Positions 36,320 to 43,502 of a stretch of DNA of 64,000 bases are shown in pieces (position 1 is the first letter of the stretch; every line of letters starts with the position of its first letter). The stretch spans positions 1 to 64,000 of the forward strand of contig CAIVQB010000115.1 of assembly GCA_903907925.1 (NCBI GenBank), in the 5' to 3' direction. The notes beneath the pieces are model-generated. The model was not told where the DNA came from and ran no database searches. It was given only the letters and a program-made list of their open reading frames with translations. The stretch comes from an uncultured Verrucomicrobiota bacterium (lineage in GTDB: Bacteria; Verrucomicrobiota; Verrucomicrobiia; Limisphaerales; UBA9464). The position numbers and the translations under genes are program-made.

Positions 36320-37572
36320 AAACACGCCACAATTGGGGATCCGAGTTGCGCGAGGCCTTCGCCATGGCCCTCAACGCGGTGACGACCCATCGGCTCCGCT
36401 CGTCGCTGACCCTGCTCGGCATTCTGATCGGCGTGTTCAGCATCATCCTGGTCATGACCGCGATCCGCGCGCTTCAGGGCAACATCGAAAAACAGATGGC
36501 CCAACTCGGGAGCCATACCTTTCAGTTTCAGCGATTCCCGGCCATTCAGGTGGATGACGACATGGAGTCGCAGGATAAATATTTTCGACGGAAACGGTTT
36601 TATCTCGCCGACGCGCTGGCCGTCCGGGAGCGCGCCACCCTGGCCCTGAACGTCAGCGCCAGCTCGGAGGTCGATCAGGGCGAAGTGCGATCCCGGTTCG
36701 GCAAGACCAATCCGAGCATCGCGTTTCGCGGGATGAGTCCGGAATCGTTTGAGACTCGAAATCTGACCGTGGCCGAGGGACGGGCGTTGGTGGAGTCGGA
36801 TCTCTCGGGACGCCGAATGGTGACCGTTCTGGGGGCGGATCTGGCCAAGAAACTTTTCCCGTTTGGTTCGCCGGTTGGGGAATGGGTCCAGTTCAAGGGT
36901 GTGAAATATACCGTGGTCGGGGTCCTCGAACCGAAGGGAAGCATTTTTGGGCAGAGTCAGGATGGATATCTCGCCGTTCCCATCACCACCGTGCTGAGTC
37001 GCTACGGCCGCGAGACTCCGCTGACCATTCAGGTGCAGGCGCGGAGCCAGGAGATCTACGATGATACCGTGGAACAGGTTCGCGGAATCCTCCGGACGGT
37101 CCGCAAGGTTCCGCCCGGCGAACCCGATGATTTCGAAATCGTCTCCAACGATTCGCTCATCAGTCAGTTCCGGACCATCACCCTCGCGGTTCGCGCCGGT
37201 GCCGGAGTGATCAGCAGCATCGCTCTGGTCGCGGCGGGCATCGGAATCATGAACATCATGCTGGTCAGCGTCACCGAGCGCACGAAGGAGATCGGCATCC
37301 GGCGGGCGATCGGTGCCAAGAAACGGAACATCATGACCCAGTTCATCATCGAGGCGATCGTCCTCAGTGAGATGGGTGGAATTCTGGGGATTCTTCTCGG
37401 GATCCTCGCCGGAAATGGCGCCGCGCTGGCGCTTTCGACGCCCCCGGTCTTTCCCTGGGATTGGGCCTTGATCGGTCTCGGTGTGTGTTCCCTGGTCGGA
37501 ATCGTCTTCGGCACCTACCCGGCTTGGAAGGCGGCCCATCTCGATCCCATCGAGTCGCTCCGCTACGAATAG
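36316..37572 (+). CDS. ABC transporter permease (FtsX/MacB type), second
   Basis: A 418-residue paralogue of the preceding permease: N-terminal helix (SLTLLGILIGVFSIILVM), MacB-PCD periplasmic domain (about 60-280), then GIGIMNIMLVSVTERTKEIGIRRAIGAK and the terminal PAWKAAHLDPIESLRYE. Two separate half-transporter permeases with one ATPase and one adaptor make a heterodimeric MacB-like pump. Substrates of such systems include peptides, lipoproteins, lipids and antibiotics; nothing here distinguishes among them. Confidence 0.94.
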   Translation: MKTRHNWGSELREAFAMALNAVTTHRLRSSLTLLGILIGVFSIILVMTAIRALQGNIEKQMAQLGSHTFQFQRFPAIQVDDDMESQDKYFRRKRFYLADALAVRERATLALNVSASSEVDQGEVRSRFGKTNPSIAFRGMSPESFETRNLTVAEGRALVESDLSGRRMVTVLGADLAKKLFPFGSPVGEWVQFKGVKYTVVGVLEPKGSIFGQSQDGYLAVPITTVLSRYGRETPLTIQVQARSQEIYDDTVEQVRGILRTVRKVPPGEPDDFEIVSNDSLISQFRTITLAVRAGAGVISSIALVAAGIGIMNIMLVSVTERTKEIGIRRAIGAKKRNIMTQFIIEAIVLSEMGGILGILLGILAGNGAALALSTPPVFPWDWALIGLGVCSLVGIVFGTYPAWKAAHLDPIESLRYE

Positions 37573-37673
37573 CCGGGACACTGGTTCATTACAGTTTTGT
37601 AAGGTTACGGAAAGGATCGGGCAATCGCCCGGGTGTCTCTTGGATCAGTGCCCGCCGTTCCGGTGGGCGTTTG

Positions 37674-39200
37674 ATGATGAAACCAGTGACTTCCATGAAC
37701 ACCACATCCCGATCTCTTCTCAAGACACTGCCGATACTCGCCGTGACTGGCCTTCTCGCATGGACACTCCATGCCAAGGACGCCCCTCCCAAGCTCAGCC
37801 TGAAAATCGACGACGCAACGGTCCCACGCACCCAGGCGCTTCCGTCCAGTTTCTCACCCATCGTCAAACGCGTCGGCCCCAGCGTCGTCAAGGTGGTGAC
37901 CTCCGCCAAAATGAAGATGGAGATGCAGGGACAGTCCGGGGATCCCATGGACAATCCACTCCTCCGCCGGTTTTTTGGCGATCCATTCGGTCAGGAGGGA
38001 TCCGGCCGGGGACAACAACGCATGCCCAAGGTCCAGGGTCTCGGCTCCGGTGTCATCGTGACCGAGGATGGTTACATCCTGACCAACAATCATGTGGTCG
38101 AATCCGCGGACACCGTCCGCGTCACTCTCGCCGACGGTCGTGAATTCACGGCGAAGGTTGTGGGCAAGGATCCGAAGAGTGACGTGGCGGTGGTGAAGGT
38201 GGAGGCGACCGGACTTCCCGCCATCACCCTGGCCGACAGCGACAAGATCGAAGTCGGTGACGTGGTTCTCGCCGTGGGCAATCCGTTCGGCATCGGACAG
38301 ACCGTGACCAGCGGTATCATCAGTGCCACCGGTCGGACGACTCTCGGACTCGACTACGAGGACTTCATCCAGACCGATGCGGCCATCAATCCGGGCAATT
38401 CCGGCGGCGCGTTGATCGACATCTCCGGGCGGTTGATCGGCATCAACACCGCCATCCTCAGCCGCAGCGGTGGAAACCAGGGCATCGGATTCTCGATTCC
38501 AGTCAACTTGGCCCGTGACGTCATGGAATCGTTGGTGCGCGATGGGAAAGTGACGCGCGGATTTATCGGTGTCCGGATTCAGGACGTGGATCCCTCGCTG
38601 GCCCGCCAATTCAAGCTCGGGGAACCCAAGGGCGCACTGATTGCCGACGTCACACCGAAGGGCGCCGCCGAAAAGGGTGGATTGCGCAGTGGCGATGTCG
38701 TGAGTGAGGTCAATGGCCGCGAGGTTCGCGACAGTCAGCACCTCAAGAACGCAGTGGCTCGCGTGAAACCGGGCGAAGTGGCGGCGTTGAAGGTCATCCG
38801 CGATGGTGAAACCCGCATCGTGAAGGTCAAGGTCGGCGAACGGCCCGATGATGGCGACGTGGCCGAGGCGGAACCCGCCGCCGATTCAGACAACGGCACT
38901 CTCAACGGTGTTGGCGTGGCCGATCTGGATTCTCGGAATCGCCGCGAGCATCAGATTCCCGAATCGGTGAAGGGCGCGGTCATCACCACCGTGGAACCGC
39001 AATCGCCGTCCGCCGAGGCCGGATTGCAACCCGGTGACGTCATCCTCGAAATCAATCGGGAGAAGGTCACCACCGCCGAGGAAGCGGTCCGATTGACCGA
39101 ACATCCCAAGGACAAGACCACCCTGCTGAAACTGTGGACGCGTCGCGGCATCCGCTTCGTGGTGGTAGACGAAGGTTCGGAGAAGAAGTCCGGACGTTGA
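37674..39200 (+). CDS. degP: HtrA/DegP-type periplasmic serine protease
   Basis: A 508-residue Do-type protease. A signal segment (SLLKTLPILAVTGLLAWTLHA) precedes a trypsin-like domain with catalytic triad H140 (ILTNNHVVES), D170 (KSDVAVVKV) and S243 (INPGNSGGAL). Two PDZ domains follow: residues 290-365 with FIGVRI and AAEKGGLRSGDVV, and 400-495 with SPSAEAGLQPGDVILEINR. It degrades or refolds damaged envelope proteins. A response regulator and sensor kinase follow in the same direction, so an envelope-stress circuit is plausible. Confidence 0.94.
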   Translation: MMKPVTSMNTTSRSLLKTLPILAVTGLLAWTLHAKDAPPKLSLKIDDATVPRTQALPSSFSPIVKRVGPSVVKVVTSAKMKMEMQGQSGDPMDNPLLRRFFGDPFGQEGSGRGQQRMPKVQGLGSGVIVTEDGYILTNNHVVESADTVRVTLADGREFTAKVVGKDPKSDVAVVKVEATGLPAITLADSDKIEVGDVVLAVGNPFGIGQTVTSGIISATGRTTLGLDYEDFIQTDAAINPGNSGGALIDISGRLIGINTAILSRSGGNQGIGFSIPVNLARDVMESLVRDGKVTRGFIGVRIQDVDPSLARQFKLGEPKGALIADVTPKGAAEKGGLRSGDVVSEVNGREVRDSQHLKNAVARVKPGEVAALKVIRDGETRIVKVKVGERPDDGDVAEAEPAADSDNGTLNGVGVADLDSRNRREHQIPESVKGAVITTVEPQSPSAEAGLQPGDVILEINREKVTTAEEAVRLTEHPKDKTTLLKLWTRRGIRFVVVDEGSEKKSGR

Positions 39201-39215
39201 ACTGGAGACGGTCGT

Positions 39216-39249
39216 GGGTCGCCCGCTCGGAATCCCGGGCGGGCGACCC
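39216..39249 (+). terminator. Hairpin after the DegP gene, possible terminator
   Basis: A perfect 10-bp stem, GGGTCGCCCG against CGGGCGACCC, with a 14-nt loop, begins 15 nt after the DegP stop and is followed by only a weak T-containing stretch (TTCGTTG). It may attenuate transcription toward the two-component genes. Confidence 0.55.
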
Positions 39250-39320
39250 TTCGTTGTCGGAGCAGCAGTCGTCGGCTGTCCGCTCGTTTTTTGCGAAACA
39301 CGCCGCCATACTCACTCCCG

Positions 39321-39989
39321 ATGCGCATCCTAGTCGTCGAGGACGACCCGAAGATCGCCTCCTTTGTCGTCAATGGCCTGCGACAAGCGGGGTTCGCCGT
39401 CGACCATGCCGCTGAAGGAACCCAGGGCTCCTTCCTGGCCCGTTCCACGGTGTTTGATGCGGCGGTGGTGGATGTGATGTTGCCGGGAGTGGACGGTTTG
39501 AGCCTGGTTCGCCGATTGCGTGCCGAGGGCAAGCAAATGCCGGTCTTGTTTCTCAGCGCCCGGGCGACGGTGGAGGATCGAGTGGCGGGGTTGCAATCGG
39601 GCGGGGACGACTATCTCACCAAGCCCTTTGCGTTTTCCGAACTGCTGGCCCGGATCCAGGCGTTGATTCGCCGTTCAACCCACGCTGTGGAGCCGACCCG
39701 ATTGGCGGTCGGTGATCTCACTCTCGACCTGGTCAGCCGCGAAGTCACGCTGGCGGGCGCGCCGGTGGAATTGCAGCCGCGCGAGTTTTCTCTGCTGGAA
39801 TACCTGATGCGGAATGCCGGACGGATTGTGACCAAGACCATGATTCTCGAACATGTCTGGGATTACAGTTTTGATCCGCAGACGAATGTCGTCGATGTGC
39901 TGGTGCACCGGTTGCGATCGAAAATCGATCCCGACCGGACCCGTCTGAGCACGCAACGTGGAGTGGGCTATGTCCTCCGGAAAACTTGA
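39321..39989 (+). CDS. OmpR-family response regulator
   Basis: A 222-residue two-component response regulator. The receiver domain has the acidic pair EDD near residue 8, phospho-acceptor D51 (AAVVDVMLPGVDGL) and K101 (DDYLTKPF). The C-terminal winged-helix DNA-binding domain (about 125-220) has ELQPREFSLLEYLMRNAGRIV and VDVLVHRLRSKID. It resembles the CusR/QseB-like subgroup. The kinase gene starts inside its last codons (20-nt overlap), so the pair is coupled. Confidence 0.95.
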   Translation: MRILVVEDDPKIASFVVNGLRQAGFAVDHAAEGTQGSFLARSTVFDAAVVDVMLPGVDGLSLVRRLRAEGKQMPVLFLSARATVEDRVAGLQSGGDDYLTKPFAFSELLARIQALIRRSTHAVEPTRLAVGDLTLDLVSREVTLAGAPVELQPREFSLLEYLMRNAGRIVTKTMILEHVWDYSFDPQTNVVDVLVHRLRSKIDPDRTRLSTQRGVGYVLRKT

Positions 39990-41388
39990 TCGCATTGGCC
40001 GGATGCTGGCGGTTCGGTTGAGCCTCCAGTTCGCCGCCGTCTTCCTTCCAGGCGCCATCGCCCTGGGTGTGTTCCTCTACTGGCAGTTGGGCCGTCGGCT
40101 GGAGGAACGCGAGCAACGGGTGTTGTCCACCCGGCTGGATCTTTACTCCCAACAATACGATCGAGGCGGCCTGGCCGCGGTGCGGGATCGCATAGAGGTG
40201 GAGGAACCCTCGGCGGGCAACGTGGCGCTGTTCGTTCGCTGGGTTCCCAAGCGCGGGCTGGGCGTCGTTCTTCAGGTTCCCGAGGATTGGATTGAACTGC
40301 GCCTGGAGTCGGTTCCGTTGCCGAATGGGCTGGGAACCGTCCAGCGGGAACGGGGGATTCTACGGATTCCACGGGACGCCCGCCGCGATTTCCAATTCGC
40401 CGACCGTGAGCTGCGCGATGGCTCCGTCCTGCAGGTCGGGGCCAGTACCGACAATCGGGAAGTGCTGTATCAACCTTTGCGACGCTCGTTCCTTTTGGGC
40501 ATCGGCAACCTGTTCGCGCTGGCCTGGGGCAGCGGGGCTTTGCTCGCCAACCGAACGCTTCGACCGGTCCGGCAGTTGACCGCGACGGCGCGTCGCATTG
40601 TCGAAACCGGGGATATGGATGCGCGCGTGCCAAATCCGCGGGCGGATGACGAACTGGCCGAATTGGTGCGCTGCTTCAACACGCTGCTGGACCGCAATCA
40701 ATCCCTGCTGCGGACCATGCGGGAAGCGATGGACAACGTGGCGCATGATCTCCGTACTCCGTTGGCGCGCCTTCGGAGCGGTGCCGAGTTCGCACTGCAA
40801 TCGCCGGGCGATCGCGAAGCGGCCCGGGAAGCGCTCGCCGATGCGGTCGAGGAATCGGAACGAATGCTGACCCTGCTGAACACCTTGCTCGACGTGACGG
40901 CGGCGGAATCGGGAACAATGAAGCTTCGACTGGAACGCCACGATTTGACGGCACTCCTGACGGACGTGGCGGGGTTGTACGATCACCTCGCGGAAGTGAA
41001 ACGGATCCAGGTGGAAGTGGTTCCCGGACCGGTGGTGGAGGCATCGGTGGATGTGAATCGTCTCCGCCAGGCGCTGGCCAACCTGCTCGACAACGCGCTG
41101 AAATACACGCCGACCGGGGGCACGGTTCGACTATCTGTGACCGCGGAGGCATCCGCTGTGTTCATCCGCATCAAGGACACCGGCATGGGCATCACCGCGG
41201 AGGAACTGCCCCGAATCTGGAACCGGCTTTACCGCGGCGATCGCAGCCGTTCCGAGGAGGGACTGGGTTTGGGCTTGAGTCTGGTGAAGGCCATTGTTGA
41301 AGCCCACGGCGGCAAGGTGACGGTCACCAGCACCGTGGGGCAGGGGAGCGAATTCGTCGTCAGTTTGCCATTGGACTCGGCCGCGTGA
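39970..41388 (+). CDS. Sensor histidine kinase
   Basis: A 472-residue membrane histidine kinase. Transmembrane helices lie at about residues 16-36 and 170-190 and enclose a periplasmic sensor region of about 130 residues. A HAMP domain follows (NRTLRPVRQLTATARRIVETG), then the dimerisation/phospho-acceptor box with H259 (NVAHDLRTPLARLRSG) and the ATPase domain with N-box NLLDNALKYTPTGG, G1 KDTGMGI and G2 GLGLGLSLVKAIVEAHGG. It is the cognate kinase of the overlapping response regulator. The signal sensed is unknown. Confidence 0.95.
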   Translation: MSSGKLDRIGRMLAVRLSLQFAAVFLPGAIALGVFLYWQLGRRLEEREQRVLSTRLDLYSQQYDRGGLAAVRDRIEVEEPSAGNVALFVRWVPKRGLGVVLQVPEDWIELRLESVPLPNGLGTVQRERGILRIPRDARRDFQFADRELRDGSVLQVGASTDNREVLYQPLRRSFLLGIGNLFALAWGSGALLANRTLRPVRQLTATARRIVETGDMDARVPNPRADDELAELVRCFNTLLDRNQSLLRTMREAMDNVAHDLRTPLARLRSGAEFALQSPGDREAAREALADAVEESERMLTLLNTLLDVTAAESGTMKLRLERHDLTALLTDVAGLYDHLAEVKRIQVEVVPGPVVEASVDVNRLRQALANLLDNALKYTPTGGTVRLSVTAEASAVFIRIKDTGMGITAEELPRIWNRLYRGDRSRSEEGLGLGLSLVKAIVEAHGGKVTVTSTVGQGSEFVVSLPLDSAA

Positions 41389-41449
41389 CCGTGTTCTACA
41401 ATGCCGCCGACAGATTCCCATTTGAGTATTTTTCGGTCCCTAAACACCC

Positions 41450-41869
41450 ATGAACCCCACTTTTGTTCAATCCTACCTGTTCTTCGGCGGTCGCTGCGAC
41501 GAGGCGCTTGAATTGTACCGCTCGGCCCTCGGCGCGGAGGTGGATCTTCTGATGCGCTACAAGGACAGCCCGCAACCGCAGCCGCCCGGGATGCTTCCGT
41601 CCGGCTTTGAGGACAAGGTGATGCATGCCACGTTTCGCATCGGTGGAACCACGTTGATGGCTTCCGACGGATGCGAGATGGGCACCAAGTTCGAAGGATT
41701 CTCGCTCTCGCTGGAAGTGGCGACGACCGCGGATGCTGACCGCATCTTCGCCGCGTTGGTCGACGGTGGCCAGGTCCGGATGCCGTTGAACAAAACCTTT
41801 TGGTCACCGTATTTCGGCATGCTCGCCGATCGGTTCGGGATCGGTTGGATGATCAGCGTGAAGGCCTGA
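41450..41869 (+). CDS. PhnB-like VOC family protein
   Basis: A 139-residue protein of the PhnB/3-demethylubiquinone-methyltransferase-like VOC group: SYLFFGGRCDEALELYRSALGAEV at the start, VMHATFRIGGTTLMASDGC in the middle, and SPYFGMLADRFGIGWMISV at the end. These small proteins are common and mostly of unknown substrate. The stop is followed at once by an inverted-repeat element. Confidence 0.92.
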   Translation: MNPTFVQSYLFFGGRCDEALELYRSALGAEVDLLMRYKDSPQPQPPGMLPSGFEDKVMHATFRIGGTTLMASDGCEMGTKFEGFSLSLEVATTADADRIFAALVDGGQVRMPLNKTFWSPYFGMLADRFGIGWMISVKA

Positions 41870-41892
41870 ATCGGGACAATTCCGACGAAAAG

Positions 41893-41992
41893 ACAAAACG
41901 GACACGGATTGCACAGATTCACACGGATTTTTGAAGAGGAGATCGAGCACCTTCTCTCCTAATCCGTGATAATTCGTGAAATCCGTGTCGAG
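41893..41992. repeat. Palindromic intergenic element in a convergent gap
   Basis: GGACACGGATTGCACAGATT and CACACGGATTTTTG face AATCCGTGATAATTCG and GAAATCCGTGTC in inverted orientation. It occupies most of the 139-nt gap between the stop codons of two convergent genes. It shares the (A)CACGGATT core with 17521-17670 and 23994-24122. Confidence 0.72.
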
Positions 41993-42008
41993 TTTCTTCA
42001 TCGATAAG

Positions 42009-43499
42009 TCAGGCGGGATGTTGAGCGGGAATCTGCTCCTTCAAAATCGACGAAATCACCTCTCCGTGAACGTCGGTGAGGCGGCGGTCGACACCGTTGT
42101 GGCGAAAAGTTAGGCGTGTGTGATCGATGCCGAGGAGGTGGAGAATCGTGGCGTGGATGTCGTAGCAGTAGGTCGGTTTATCGACCGCCTTGTAGCTCCA
42201 GTCGTCGCTCGCGCCGTAGGTGACACCACCGCGAATACCCCCGCCGGCGAGCCAGTTGGTGAAGGCGAACGGATTGTGATCCCGTCCCTTGCCGCCCTGG
42301 CTGCAGGGCATTCGGCCGAATTCGGTCGTCCAGAGAATGATGGTGTCGTCGAGCATTCCGCGTGACCGGAGATCATGAATCAGGCCGGCGACCGGCTGAT
42401 CCATGCCGCGCGCCATGTCGAGATGATCCCGTCCGAGATCCTCGTGGGAATCCCAGTTGCGCCGCGGGAATCCGTTGTCGGCCCCGCTCCAGATCTGGAT
42501 GAAGCGGACATCGCGTTCCAGCAGTCGCCGGGCGACCAGGCAGCGTTCGCCCATCTCGCGCGAGTGCTCGGCATCCAGTCCGTAGAGCCGTCGCGTGGCG
42601 GCGGATTCGCCCTGCAGGTTGAGCACCTCCGGCGCACTGGTCTGGAGGCGGGCCGCCATTTCATAACTGGCGATGCGGGCGTCGAGGCGTGAATCGCCGG
42701 GGCGTTGAGCCGAATGCTGGCGATTCAACTGTTCCAGCAGGACGCGTCCGTCCCGCTCGGCCGCGGGCGTGATGTAGCCGGCGGATTCGGGCGGGAAAAG
42801 GTCGAAAATCGGATTCGGCCGGCCGACGCGAATCATCGTTCCCTGATGTTGGGCGGGGAGAAAGGCGGAGCCCCAGTTCGATGGGCCGTTGGGAGCAAAT
42901 CCGCGCGCATCGGGAAGCACCACGAACGTCGGCAACTGCTGGTTCATCGAGCCCAGCCCGTAGCTGATCCACGCGCCCATGCTGGGAAATCCCGGCAGGA
43001 CGAATCCGGTTGCCTGCATGTAGGTGGCCGGGCCGTGGACATTCGATTTGCTCACCATCGAATGAACGAAGGCGATGTCATCGGCGCAGGAGGCGATATG
43101 CGGGACGAGGTCGCTCAGATGCTTTCCGCATTCGCCGTACCGCCTCCATTCCCAGGGAGATTTGTAGAAGGCACCGGGACTACTCTGGAACAGTTCAACC
43201 GTTTCACCGACGTCGAAGGGTTTTCCGTGATCGCGGATGAGCCTCGGCTTGTAGTCGAACGAATCACACTGACTCGCCGCGCCCGACATGAAGAACTGCA
43301 CCACCCGTTTGGCGCGGGGTACATGATGCAATCCGCGTGGGACCCCGGGTCGCGTTTCAGCACCGGCCAGGAGTTGATCGCGGCCGAGCATCCAGGCCAA
43401 TGCCACGCCGCCGAGACCGCCGCCGTGACGCCACAGGAATTCCCGGCGATCAAACCGGCGGGCGGTGTTCAACGGATCCGGAGTGGAATTCGTTTCCAT
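42009..43499 (-). CDS. DUF1501 domain exported protein, copy 1
   Basis: A 496-residue protein with a twin-arginine-like signal (RRFDRREFLWRHGGGLGGVAL, about residues 14-34). The DUF1501 body has the alkaline-phosphatase-like superfamily signatures VVQFFMSGAASQCDSFDYKP, SMGAWISYGLGS, LPDARGFAPNG, the metal-site-like WTTEFGRMPCSQGG and GRDHNPFAFTNWLAGGG, and the C-terminal HATILHLLGIDHTRLTFRHNG. Function is unestablished; sulfatase or phosphatase relatives are the closest fold. It is the last gene of the minus-strand run and follows a DUF1549/DUF1553 gene by 3 nt. Confidence 0.92.
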   Translation of the reverse strand: METNSTPDPLNTARRFDRREFLWRHGGGLGGVALAWMLGRDQLLAGAETRPGVPRGLHHVPRAKRVVQFFMSGAASQCDSFDYKPRLIRDHGKPFDVGETVELFQSSPGAFYKSPWEWRRYGECGKHLSDLVPHIASCADDIAFVHSMVSKSNVHGPATYMQATGFVLPGFPSMGAWISYGLGSMNQQLPTFVVLPDARGFAPNGPSNWGSAFLPAQHQGTMIRVGRPNPIFDLFPPESAGYITPAAERDGRVLLEQLNRQHSAQRPGDSRLDARIASYEMAARLQTSAPEVLNLQGESAATRRLYGLDAEHSREMGERCLVARRLLERDVRFIQIWSGADNGFPRRNWDSHEDLGRDHLDMARGMDQPVAGLIHDLRSRGMLDDTIILWTTEFGRMPCSQGGKGRDHNPFAFTNWLAGGGIRGGVTYGASDDWSYKAVDKPTYCYDIHATILHLLGIDHTRLTFRHNGVDRRLTDVHGEVISSILKEQIPAQHPA

Positions 43500-43502
43500 G
43501 AT

